From: Methanobacteriaceae archaeon
Lineage (GTDB): Archaea; Methanobacteriota; Methanobacteria; Methanobacteriales; Methanobacteriaceae
Length of the DNA: 32,731 nt
Direction of reading: 5' to 3'
Assembly: GCA_013403005.1 (NCBI GenBank)
Contig: JACBOA010000022.1
Span: forward strand, 1-32,731
Below the pieces are notes generated by a model that was not told the origin of the DNA, did no database searches, and saw only the letters and a list, made by a program, of their open reading frames with translations. Each line of letters begins with the position of its first letter. The stretch's first letter is position 1. A program made the position numbers and the translations under genes. Shown here piece by piece: positions 8,437-17,319 of the stretch.

Positions 8437-8648
8437 TTGAACCTCGATATTTAATTTTTCACCATCATATTCCCAATTCAAGCATCTATAGAATTTTTTT
8501 GGATTTTTTTTTGGGATGAGAAAATTTTAAACTGCACTTGAGAAATTTTAATAGACTTCTTAGATTATAGATGCAATGGAATTAGACGACTGCTGAGTGA
8601 AGTCCCTAAGAGAATCTATTTCACCTTCCTGCTATTCATATCATCCAT

Positions 8649-9233
<585 letters not shown>

Positions 9234-9273
9234 ATCATCACCAAATCATATATGTGAATTCAAAGTAAATAAA

Positions 9274-9297
9274 TTTTTTATAAAAATTTTTTATAAG
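9274..9297 (-). promoter_or_regulatory. TATA region of the rubrerythrin gene
   Basis: On the minus strand this reads TTATAAAAAATTTTTATAAA, an A/T stretch with two overlapping TATAAA boxes. The nearer one is about 48 bp before the ATG, giving a predicted leader of about 20 nt that includes the GGTGAT ribosome site. Confidence 0.5.
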
Positions 9298-9600
9298 ATA
9301 ACAAGATCACTAAAACCACTCCATAAGAAAATTAATGCAAAAACAATAAAAAAAAAGATAATAAAAACCTATTATAACCCCTTAATCGTATTAAAACTGA
9401 TTCTAATCTCATCAAAAGTTAGAATTGTTATTTAATATATTTCATTTGATTTCATTAGGATTTGCTTTAATCATTTAATTAAGATATCTGGAAAAAAGAT
9501 ATAGAATAGTAAAACAATAAAAATGAAATAATGAAAATGAAGTGGCATTAGGTGGTAATTGTTAAAAAATTAAGTATTTTTAAAAAGGGGAGATTCTTGG
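9298..9600. other. Divergent AT-rich spacer
   Basis: Lies between the divergently transcribed rubrerythrin and the membrane kinase. It is strongly AT-rich and has no supported gene. GGGGAG at 9588-9593 is the likely ribosome site for the GTG start at 9601. Confidence 0.45.
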
Positions 9601-11949
9601 GTGAAGGAAAATCAGAGCATTAGTAATCTATCATCAGCAGGTGATATGCCCCTGGAATATGATGAATCGCAACTTTCCATTTATTTGAAACGTATTAAAC
9701 TTTTTAAAGTATATTCTAAGGGTTTAGCAATTATTGTAATAGTACTGGGAGTTTTAGCAGTTCTGGGATGGTTTTTAAACCTGCCAGTTCTCCGTGGTGA
9801 ATTTTTAGGATACCCTGGCACCAAACTTAACTCTGCATTTATATTTATCACGGCCGGATCTGCACTTTACCTTCTTAATATCCATTTAAACTCAAAACAA
9901 AAAATCTTACCCAGAATACTGGCAGTGGTAGTTCTAATTTGGGGTGGTTTAACCCTGCTGGAATACACTACTGGGGTTAATTTTGGTCTGGATCAGATTT
10001 TCGCTAATTTTGTACCGGGCCAACTAAGCGTTCTGAGTAAAAGCAGAATTTTAAGTGCCTTTAATTTCGTCTTATTAGGAACTGCACTTTTAATGGCCAC
10101 TTACCAGTATAAAATTCGCTGGATGCAAATTATTGCATTTATATGTGGTTTTATAGGTTTGCTGGGTCTTTTATCATATTTTTATGGTTATGGTTCTAAT
10201 TATCCCTTTGACATTATTGCCAAGATGGCCTTATTATCATCCTTGCTACACATATTCCTTTCAGTGGGTTTACTCTGCCTTTTCCCAGATAAGAGCTACA
10301 TGGGCAGAGTAACCGCTGAAAACAGTGGGGGTTACATGGCCCGACGCCTGTTACCCACCACATTGGGATCTGTGTTTATTCTGGGGATTTTAATCAAAGC
10401 CGGAAATAACTTATTTTTATACAGTGAAGACTTTGGTGATGTTTTCACCCTTATTATCACCATGATATTTTTACTTGCCATAATCTACTGGAATGCTCTT
10501 ATGCTTAACAGAATGGATCAAAAGAGGCAGGAATCCAATCAGAAGCATATGAATATCAAAAAATTCTATGAAAATCTGGTAGAAGGTATTAATGAGGGAA
10601 TATGGGTTTCTGATAAAAATGACAAGCTATATTTCATGAACCAAGGAATGGAAGATTTAACTGGCGTTAGTACAGAAAAAATGAAGAATTTGGATATTTT
10701 AAATGACCTCCCTGATGAAACAACTGGTGAACTGAAAAAATATTATAAAAAAGCCAAAAATACCCTGAAACCAGTTTATTATGATTCTATTAGTGTAACC
10801 AACCCTAAGGGGAGGCGGTCATATCAAAGCGGCTGGATTATTCCCCAAATATATAAAGGGGAATTTAACGGAGCCATATGTACAGTTATTGACCAGACCC
10901 AACGTAGAGAAGCTGAGGATGCACTTTTAAAGTCAGAAACCTATTATAAAACCATTTTTGAGAATACAGGTACCGCTACCATTATCGTAAGTGAAGATGG
11001 TACAATCACTAGTGCCAATAAAAGATGTGAACCACTCACTGGTTATAAAGTTGATGAAATACGAGGTAAAATGACTTGGATGGACTTTGTACACCCTGAT
11101 GACCTGGAGATGATGAAAAAAATCCACAAGATGCGCAGGGATCCTGAATCGAATGCACCCTCTGAGTATGAGTTCCGTCTCATAGACCGGAATAAAAATG
11201 TGAAACAGATCATGCTTTCAGCGTCCCTTATTCCAGGAACTAAAGATAGTGTGATTTCCCTTCTGGATATAACCGAAAGGAAAAATTCAGAAATGAAGAT
11301 TAAACAATCTCTGAAGGAGAAAGAACTTTTATTAAGGGAGATCCATCACCGGGTTAAAAATAATATGCAGATCATCTCCAGTTTACTCAATCTGCAGCGC
11401 AGCTATATTAACGATGATGAAGCAGATAACCTGCTCCAGGAAAGCCAGGGAAGGGTGAAAAGCATGGCCCTGGTGCATGAAAAACTATACCAGACTACTG
11501 ATCTGGCAAGGATTAACATTGCTGAATACATCAGGAGTCTGAGCATGAACCTGTTTCACAGTTACTCAGTAAAGGCTGGTATTAACCTCCGTCTGGATGT
11601 TGGTGAAGTTTTTTTTGGCATTGACACTGCGGTTCCACTGGGACTGATTATAAATGAACTGGTGTCCAATAGTTTAAAATATGCCTTCCAGAATCAGGAG
11701 GAAGGGCAAATCATGATTTCCCTCCATGAACACCCGGATAACCAGACAGAGGGCCAATACCTATTAACTGTGAAGGATGATGGGATTGGCTTCCCAGATA
11801 ACCTGGATTTCCGTAATACACATAGTTTAGGACTTCAACTTGTTAACACACTGGTTAATCAGCTTGATGGTACTATTGAACTCGTTAAAAATAAGGGAAC
11901 ATGTTTTAAGATAATATTTCAGGAGCAGAAGTATAAAGAAAGAGTTTGA
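9601..11949 (+). CDS. Membrane PAS-PAS histidine kinase (8 TM, HisKA_2)
   Basis: A 782-residue sensor kinase. About eight membrane helices (roughly 41-59, 76-94, 103-121, 150-168, 174-192, 207-228, 251-268, 280-301) form an integral sensor domain. Two PAS domains follow (about 320-440, 445-560), the second ending in the usual DITERK linker. The HisKA_2 box EIHHRVKNN is at 580-588. The ATPase has N box NELVSN (685-690), G1 DDGIG (726-730) and G2 SLGL (742-745). Start is GTG at 9601 with GGGGAG upstream. No response regulator gene adjoins it. Its transmitter closely resembles those at 1436-2440 and 14767-16239. The signal sensed is unknown. Confidence 0.9.
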   Translation: MKENQSISNLSSAGDMPLEYDESQLSIYLKRIKLFKVYSKGLAIIVIVLGVLAVLGWFLNLPVLRGEFLGYPGTKLNSAFIFITAGSALYLLNIHLNSKQKILPRILAVVVLIWGGLTLLEYTTGVNFGLDQIFANFVPGQLSVLSKSRILSAFNFVLLGTALLMATYQYKIRWMQIIAFICGFIGLLGLLSYFYGYGSNYPFDIIAKMALLSSLLHIFLSVGLLCLFPDKSYMGRVTAENSGGYMARRLLPTTLGSVFILGILIKAGNNLFLYSEDFGDVFTLIITMIFLLAIIYWNALMLNRMDQKRQESNQKHMNIKKFYENLVEGINEGIWVSDKNDKLYFMNQGMEDLTGVSTEKMKNLDILNDLPDETTGELKKYYKKAKNTLKPVYYDSISVTNPKGRRSYQSGWIIPQIYKGEFNGAICTVIDQTQRREAEDALLKSETYYKTIFENTGTATIIVSEDGTITSANKRCEPLTGYKVDEIRGKMTWMDFVHPDDLEMMKKIHKMRRDPESNAPSEYEFRLIDRNKNVKQIMLSASLIPGTKDSVISLLDITERKNSEMKIKQSLKEKELLLREIHHRVKNNMQIISSLLNLQRSYINDDEADNLLQESQGRVKSMALVHEKLYQTTDLARINIAEYIRSLSMNLFHSYSVKAGINLRLDVGEVFFGIDTAVPLGLIINELVSNSLKYAFQNQEEGQIMISLHEHPDNQTEGQYLLTVKDDGIGFPDNLDFRNTHSLGLQLVNTLVNQLDGTIELVKNKGTCFKIIFQEQKYKERV

Positions 11950-11985
11950 CATTCAAATCTGGGGATGATGTTATTTTGACCATTA

Positions 11986-12069
11986 ATAGGGAGGTTAATG
12001 ATGTTTCATTACGATTCCCGAGGAAGGAATAGGCAAGATATTTACTACTTTTTGGAGGAGTTTTTGTAA
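11986..12069 (+). other. Possible 23-codon mini-ORF with a strong ribosome binding site
   Basis: GGGAGGT (11989-11995) is followed, three bases later, by two adjacent ATG codons (11998 and 12001) and an open frame to a TAA at 12067-12069. The peptide would be about 22-23 residues (MFHYDSRGRNRQDI start). It could be a real microprotein, a leader peptide for the hepT gene downstream, or the remnant of an older gene. Nothing in it is recognisable. Confidence 0.25.
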
Positions 12070-12186
12070 TTGCTATCATAACCCTTTTTAATGAATAGTA
12101 ATCTATTTTTTCTGATGATTCTAAACCAGGATAATGAAATTTTTATATGGGAATTTTTATTTACCCCCATAATCATATTGATATTC

Positions 12187-12600
12187 ATGGAATGGAACCG
12201 TGAACTCCTACTGGAAAAGGCCAGCGACATAAAAAGGGCTCAATTGAGTCTATTAGAAATTACATCTCAAGGAATTGAAAAATTTTTAGAAGACCCCCAT
12301 CTTATTGCAGCTGCCAAATACGAACTAATTATCTCCATAGAGGCAGCCATATCTATTTGTAACCATATTAATGCAAAAGTCGGTGAAAGAACTCCTGAAA
12401 CTTATGCAGACTGCTTCATTCTCTTAGCACAGAATAAAATTATAAATCCTGATTTAGGGGATAGACTTGCTCAAATGGCTAAATTTCGCAATTTACTAGT
12501 TCATGTGTATTCTAAAGTGGATGATAAACGAGTTTATCAGATCATAACTGAAAATACCTCTGATTTAGAAGAATTAATCAAAGAGTTGGGATTGAATTGA
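12187..12600 (+). CDS. hepT: HepT-like HEPN toxin (DUF86)
   Basis: The RNase-type toxin of a HEPN/MNT toxin-antitoxin pair. The all-helical HEPN domain ends with the signature RNLLVHVY (R101-H106-Y108), the RX4HXY motif in which R and H are catalytic and the Tyr is the residue AMPylated by MntA antitoxins. An upstream ATG at 12091 would add 32 hydrophobic residues. I prefer ATG 12187 because the protein then begins MEWNRELLLEK, as family members do, and has the usual size of 137 residues. A clear ribosome site is lacking for either start. Its stop overlaps the antitoxin start (ATTGA), so the two are translationally coupled. Confidence 0.88.
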   Translation: MEWNRELLLEKASDIKRAQLSLLEITSQGIEKFLEDPHLIAAAKYELIISIEAAISICNHINAKVGERTPETYADCFILLAQNKIINPDLGDRLAQMAKFRNLLVHVYSKVDDKRVYQIITENTSDLEELIKELGLN

Positions 12601-13010
12601 AAACATACCAGCTTAGCCAACTGGAAAAAGTTTCTTTGAAAAAAAAATTGTCTGAAAAAATCAGAACCCACCCTGAAATTTTATTCTGCTATATCCATGG
12701 TAGTATCATGGACTCTTCATGGTTTAGAGATGTTGACCTGGCAGTATACCTTAAAGAGGACTCTATTGAAGATGTTTATACTTATGAAACTAAAGTTTCC
12801 CTTGAATTAGAGAGTTTGGTTGGCTTACCAGTGGATGTTAAGGTTTTGAATGTGGCTCCTTTAAGCTTCCAGTATCAGGTGAGTAAAGGAGAAGTTCTTT
12901 TCACCAGAGATGAAGATACCAGAACCAGTTTTTTAGAAAGAACCTGGCTTCTTTATCTAGATTTGAAACCTGTAAGGGAAGAGTACTATCGAGAACTGCT
13001 CAAAGAATAA
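12597..13010 (+). CDS. mntA: MntA-like nucleotidyltransferase antitoxin
   Basis: A minimal nucleotidyltransferase of 137 residues, expected to neutralise the HepT toxin by transferring AMP to its RX4HXY tyrosine. The active-site pattern is G35-S36 followed by D45-V-D47 (HGSIMDSS and FRDVDLAV), with a third carboxylate probably D80 (PVDVKV). The spacing between GS and DxD is eight residues, shorter than the ten often seen. The TTG start at 12597 overlaps the hepT stop by four bases. A long AT-rich spacer follows, so the pair is probably a complete two-gene operon. Confidence 0.88.
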   Translation: MKTYQLSQLEKVSLKKKLSEKIRTHPEILFCYIHGSIMDSSWFRDVDLAVYLKEDSIEDVYTYETKVSLELESLVGLPVDVKVLNVAPLSFQYQVSKGEVLFTRDEDTRTSFLERTWLLYLDLKPVREEYYRELLKE

Positions 13011-13411
13011 TAAAGAAAAAACCTGAAAACTTGAATTATAGAAGCCATAAATTCTATTAAAATTCTACTAACCTATTATTTTTACTTATGGAGTAAATAC
13101 GTTAATATTTTCCTGATTTAATATCCTGCTTTAATTTTGGAGATAAACTGGCAATCTCCTATTTTATTGCATAAATTACTATAGATTAATATAAAACATT
13201 ATGAAAACTATTAGAATTATAAAGAGAATTTTAGAGTTATAAAGAGAATTCCAAGTATTTTGTTGTATCAATAGAACAAAAAATATATCTAAAAAATGTA
13301 TAATAAAAGACCAACTTTTTCTAAAAATAGATGGCCATTTTTAAAAAATAATTAAATAGTAGACTTTAAAAAATATGAATTAAACCCAGTATAATCAAGG
13401 AGAGTAGGTAT
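13011..13411. other. AT-rich spacer with a 20-bp direct repeat
   Basis: No supported gene. It contains two adjacent copies of ttagaattataaagagaatt (13211-13230 and 13231-13250, one mismatch). Promoter elements of the TTG-initiated gene at 13412 should lie in its right part, near the AT-rich stretch 13340-13380. Confidence 0.5.
13211..13250. repeat. Two tandem 20-bp repeats
   Basis: The copies ttagaattataaagagaatt and ttagagttataaagagaatt abut head to tail and differ at one base. The array is too short to call a minisatellite. It lies about 160 bp upstream of the membrane-protein pair. Confidence 0.8.
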
Positions 13412-13876
13412 TTGAACCTGGAAACACCCAAAAATCGCCTTTTAGCTGGTATTATTTTATTTATAATCTTGATAGCTTTATGTTTGCACTATGCAAGTGA
13501 ACAGGAGAATCATAAAAAATATCCCTCTTACAAGGAAATTTTAGCCTCGTATCCCCAGAAAGAAGTGGTAAATGTTTTCGGGAGTGTTAACCAGATTAAT
13601 AATGGTAGTTTCCAGATTGAAGAAAATTACAACGGTCAAATGGTTTATATGACCATCATATCCAACACTTCAGTCTCATTAAAGGACAAAATTACTTTAA
13701 ATGGAGTTTTAGGTCCGGATAATCAGATTGTCAGTGTGCAGGTTATGGAAGTTAATGAATACTGGAAATACATATTCCTTCTATTTCGTTCTTTTCTTGT
13801 TTTAATCTTTTTAATATATGTTTTCAACCGTTACTGGCAATTTAACCAGGAAAAATTTGAATTCAGGAGGCGGTGA
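13412..13876 (+). CDS. Small membrane-anchored protein with OB-like external domain
   Basis: A 154-residue protein of unknown function. It has one membrane helix at 11-27 and a second at about 122-141, with a beta-rich segment between (about 45-115, including VVNVFGSVNQINNGSFQIEE). The pattern 'function/term, substitute value, later tag' resembles small OB folds found in some membrane-tethered proteins, but this is only a shape impression. The C-terminus is basic (EFRRR). The start is TTG at 13412 with GGAGAG upstream. Its stop abuts the start of the next gene (TGA-ATG), so the two are co-translated and probably act together at the membrane. Confidence 0.65.
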   Translation: MNLETPKNRLLAGIILFIILIALCLHYASEQENHKKYPSYKEILASYPQKEVVNVFGSVNQINNGSFQIEENYNGQMVYMTIISNTSVSLKDKITLNGVLGPDNQIVSVQVMEVNEYWKYIFLLFRSFLVLIFLIYVFNRYWQFNQEKFEFRRR

Positions 13877-14374
13877 ATGCCGGACTGGGTGGTTCATGTC
13901 TGTGTGGCCTGGACTTTGTGCCGGATCCTTAGCTTAAAGTATCCCCAGTTTAACCCTGGAAACACAGTTTTAGCCATGATTGGGTCTGTGTTTCCAGACT
14001 TGCTAAAAGTTTCCATTCTTTTCGAGTTAATGGGATTTGACTGGTGGGATTACATCTACGTAGTTCACTTACCAGTTGGATCATTCTTAATGGCAGGGAT
14101 TGCCTCCCTTTTTTTCCAGGAGAAAAAAACAGCTTTCCTCTTTTTATCCCTGGGGATTTCAACCCATTATCTCATGGACTTACTCCTTATTCAGTTGGGA
14201 AATGGAATGACGCTATTCTATCCAGTAAGCTGGATGGGATTCTCCCTTAATCTGGTGCCCAGTGATGACTACCATATAACCCTAGTGGCCCTGGCTGTTA
14301 CACTGGTGGTTTACCTGTTCACCCGGTGGCTTAAAAAAGGAAAATCCATGGAAAGTGGATCTTTAGACAGATGA
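13877..14374 (+). CDS. YdjM/DUF457-like membrane metal-dependent hydrolase
   Basis: A polytopic membrane protein of 165 residues with the features of the YdjM/LexA-binding-type family (PF04307-like): H7 in WVVHVCVAW, GSVFPD at about 36-41, a central His in VVHLPVGS, and STHYLMD near 96-102. These His/Asp residues lie near membrane helices and are thought to bind metal. The family is annotated as membrane-bound hydrolases, but the substrate is unknown. GGAGGCGGTGA precedes the ATG directly, overlapping the end of the previous gene, so expression of the two is coupled. Confidence 0.75.
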   Translation: MPDWVVHVCVAWTLCRILSLKYPQFNPGNTVLAMIGSVFPDLLKVSILFELMGFDWWDYIYVVHLPVGSFLMAGIASLFFQEKKTAFLFLSLGISTHYLMDLLLIQLGNGMTLFYPVSWMGFSLNLVPSDDYHITLVALAVTLVVYLFTRWLKKGKSMESGSLDR

Positions 14375-14766
14375 AATTATAATTAAATCATCTTTCCTAG
14401 TGTATCGTGCGAATTATAGTATTCATAATAAATATACCAAGTCTGTACTTTATATCAAGTCTGTATTTTCCACTGGAAATGAATTTTAAAGTATTCCATG
14501 AAATCATTACTATTATAATCTGCTAATCTGCCTTTTTCTTTAAGAAATAATTCTGATTTGTTTGCCCACCTCATCCCTGGTGACCTGTATGATTTTAACT
14601 GACTCATTCCTTTTTTTCTTTTTTTCTGATGAAAATGTCCCCATAGTTACTGAATACATTATTATAGGCCTTTTTTGTACAGAAAAAATTGAGATACTTG
14701 CAGAGACTTTAGGAGACTTTTTTTTAATCTTAATCATTCATTTAATTAGTTATTTTGAGAATTTTT
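14375..14766. other. Spacer between convergent genes; doubtful small ORF
   Basis: This separates the DUF457-like gene from the third kinase, whose 3' end is at 14767. On the minus strand 14540-14737 an open frame of 65 codons encodes a lysine-rich peptide ending VTRDEVGKQIRIIS, without a ribosome site. The opposite strand is also open. Neither looks convincingly coding. Confidence 0.35.
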
Positions 14767-16239
14767 TTACAACTTTAAATCAGTGAATTCTTCTTCAGTG
14801 AATTTAATCAAAAAACAGGTTCCCTCAGTCTGGTCCAGTTCGATAGTACCGTTGATCTGATCCACCAAGGTGTTCACCAGGCGCATTCCCAGTGAATGGG
14901 ATTTTTTAAAGTCCAGACCTTCAGGTAATCCCACCCCATTATCTGCAACCATTAAATGGAACATATCACCTTTTTTATGTAATTTAACGGTAATCTCGCC
15001 TGGTGAATTATCTGGGAAGGCATGTTTTAAGGTGTTGGATATCAACTCATTGACTATTAATCCCAGGGGTATGGAGGTGTTGATGTCCATGAGTATTTTA
15101 CCCACATCCAGGTTAAGCTGGATATTATCTCCAGTCACATAGGTGTGGAAGAGTTGTGCAGTGAGTTTTTGAATGTAATCCCCGAAATCTATGCATTTAA
15201 GGTCTGTGGACTGGTAAAGCATTTTATGGATTAGTGCCATGGATCTGGCCCGGTTTTGACTCTCCTTGAACACTGCCAGGGCAGCTTTATCCTTAATGTA
15301 ACGGGATTGCAGGTTCAAAAGGCTGCTTATCACCATGAGGTTGTTTTTCACCCGGTGGTGGATCTCCTTAAGGAGCAGTTCCTTTTCTTCCAGTGACTGG
15401 CGCAGCTGGGCTTCAGCTTCTTTTCTACGGGTGATGTCCCGGGCTATGGACAGGACCATGTTATCCCCACGAAGGTTGAAAAGATGGCTGCTTATCTCCA
15501 CGGGTATTTGTTTACCATCCCTGGTTACCTGCACTGCTTCAAAGGTTGCTGTATTCCGGGATAATATTTTCTCCATTAATTGAGATAATTTCTGACGAGT
15601 TTCCAAACTATGAATATCTGATGGACTCATGGATAGGAGTTCATCCCGGTTGTATCCCAGGCGCTGGCAGGCCACATCATTGACTTCGGTGAAATTTCCT
15701 GGTGTTCCATCATTATTTATTGTATGGAGGAATATAGCATCATTGGCATTGTGGAAAACTTCCCTGAACTTCTCTTCACTTTCTTCCAGTTTAAGTTCCA
15801 TTTTCTTCTGGGCACTGATGTCACGGGCTATGGATGAAGCACCTATAATCTGCCCGGCAGCATCCTTAATGGGTGAAACACTCAAGGATATGTTTACCAT
15901 GGAACCATCTTTGCATCTGCGCATGGTCTCGTAGTGGCTTACCCTTTCACCACTTTTGATCCAGGCCAGGATGAGTGATATTTCATCGGTATTGTAGGGT
16001 GGTATGAGCATAGCTACCGAGTTACCCACTGCCTCCGAGGCCGTGTAACCAAATATCTTCTCAGCACCAGGATTCCAGGTTAATATAGTTCCATCTAATC
16101 CCATACCCATAATAGCATCTTCAGTGTATTCAAAAATAGATTTTAGATAGTTCAGTTCCTTTAAAACATCCGAATACTTCTTTCTAGTTTCCTGAAGAAC
16201 ATCAACCGTTTCCTTCTGTTCTAGATCTTGATGTTTCAT
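14767..16239 (-). CDS. Soluble PAS-PAS histidine kinase (HisKA_2)
   Basis: A 490-residue kinase without membrane segments. After a short coiled coil come two PAS domains (about 32-145 and 155-272), each ending in the typical ARDI linker. The HisKA_2 box EIHHRVKNN is at 292-300. The ATPase has N box NELISN (397-402), G1 ADNGVG (432-437) and G2 SLGM (449-452). The G1 Asp is followed by Asn rather than the DD seen in the other two kinases here. Start ATG at 16239 follows GGGTAGTTGGT. It is monocistronic, divergent from rmlA. PAS domains suggest a small-molecule, redox or gas signal, but no cofactor residue can be assigned. Confidence 0.9.
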   Translation of the reverse strand: MKHQDLEQKETVDVLQETRKKYSDVLKELNYLKSIFEYTEDAIMGMGLDGTILTWNPGAEKIFGYTASEAVGNSVAMLIPPYNTDEISLILAWIKSGERVSHYETMRRCKDGSMVNISLSVSPIKDAAGQIIGASSIARDISAQKKMELKLEESEEKFREVFHNANDAIFLHTINNDGTPGNFTEVNDVACQRLGYNRDELLSMSPSDIHSLETRQKLSQLMEKILSRNTATFEAVQVTRDGKQIPVEISSHLFNLRGDNMVLSIARDITRRKEAEAQLRQSLEEKELLLKEIHHRVKNNLMVISSLLNLQSRYIKDKAALAVFKESQNRARSMALIHKMLYQSTDLKCIDFGDYIQKLTAQLFHTYVTGDNIQLNLDVGKILMDINTSIPLGLIVNELISNTLKHAFPDNSPGEITVKLHKKGDMFHLMVADNGVGLPEGLDFKKSHSLGMRLVNTLVDQINGTIELDQTEGTCFLIKFTEEEFTDLKL

Positions 16240-16437
16240 ACCAACTACCCATATAAATTTCTCTAGGTAAGGTTTAAGTTTTATCTTTAACCATTTTTAT
16301 GGTTATGCCAGTTTTTAAATGGTAGATATATATTATCAACTGCAATTAAAATAAAATATTAAAAGCAAGAATATATTTAAATTGTTAGTATATGCCTAAT
16401 TAAATCATGATAAACTGTTTAGAGAGGTTTAATATTT

Positions 16438-17310
16438 ATGAAAGGAATTGTATTAGCTGGAGGCTCTGGAACAAGACTCTATCCCATTACCAAAGCTGTT
16501 TCCAAACAGTTACTACCCATATATGACAAACCTATGATCTACTATCCCCTATCCGTGCTTATGCTGGCTGGTATAAGGGAGATACTGATTATCTCCACCC
16601 CACGTGATTTACCTTTGTATAAAGATCTTTTGGGTGATGGTAGTCATCTGGGTGTTTCATTCTCCTATGCTGAACAGGAGGAGCCAAGGGGTCTGGCTGA
16701 GGCTTTCATTGTAGGTGAGGAATTTATTGGTGAGGATAATGTGGCTCTGGTTTTGGGTGATAATATATTCCACGGGCACCGGTTCAGTGAAATTCTGGAA
16801 AGGGCAGCCTCCCTGGAGGAAGGAGCTATTATCTTCGGTTACTATGTTCGAGACCCCAAAGCCTTTGGTGTGGTGGAATTTGATGATGAGGGTAATGTAT
16901 TATCCTTGGAGGAAAAACCCGAACACCCCAAATCGAATTATGCCATACCAGGTTTGTACTTTTATGACAACAGTGTGGTGGAGATTGCCAAGAATGTAAA
17001 GCCTTCTGATCGTGGCGAGCTGGAGATAACTTCAGTTAATGAGGAATATTTAAAGAGGAAAAAGTTGAAGGTGGAGCTTTTAGGAAGGGGTATGGCCTGG
17101 CTGGATACTGGAACACACATTGGACTGCTGGAAGCCAGTAATTATATTGAAGCACTCCAGAAAAGGCAGGGATTCTTCGTGGCATGCTTGGAGGAGATTG
17201 CCTACAATAACGGCTGGATAGATGAAAAAACCGTTTTAGAATTAGCTGAAACCCTTAAAAAGACCGAATACGGTAAATACCTTGTTGAACTGATTCATGG
17301 TGAGTTTTAA
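16438..17310 (+). CDS. rmlA: Glucose-1-phosphate thymidylyltransferase (RmlA)
   Basis: Makes dTDP-glucose (or UDP-glucose) from glucose-1-phosphate, the first step to dTDP-rhamnose-type sugars for surface glycans. The 290-residue protein begins with the nucleotide-binding signature GIVLAGGSGTRLYPIT and keeps KQLLPIYDKPMIYYPL, the catalytic Asp region LGDNIFHG (about 107-114) and VLSLEEKP (about 158-165), all as in short RmlA enzymes. GAGGT lies ten bases before the ATG. The usual rmlBCD partners are not adjacent; the epimerase at 30433 is the only other nucleotide-sugar enzyme in the window. It converges on the DUF362 gene with only 9 bp between stops. Confidence 0.93.
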   Translation: MKGIVLAGGSGTRLYPITKAVSKQLLPIYDKPMIYYPLSVLMLAGIREILIISTPRDLPLYKDLLGDGSHLGVSFSYAEQEEPRGLAEAFIVGEEFIGEDNVALVLGDNIFHGHRFSEILERAASLEEGAIIFGYYVRDPKAFGVVEFDDEGNVLSLEEKPEHPKSNYAIPGLYFYDNSVVEIAKNVKPSDRGELEITSVNEEYLKRKKLKVELLGRGMAWLDTGTHIGLLEASNYIEALQKRQGFFVACLEEIAYNNGWIDEKTVLELAETLKKTEYGKYLVELIHGEF

Positions 17311-17319
17311 GAGATTTGC

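Noticed and set aside
12091..12186. Hydrophobic N-terminal extension of HepT
   Set aside because: The upstream ATG has no ribosome site and family members start at the MEWNRELLLEK equivalent, so the extra 32 residues are probably untranslated.
14540..14737. Lysine-rich minus-strand frame of 65 codons
   Set aside because: No ribosome site, low-complexity Lys stretches, and the opposite strand is equally open.
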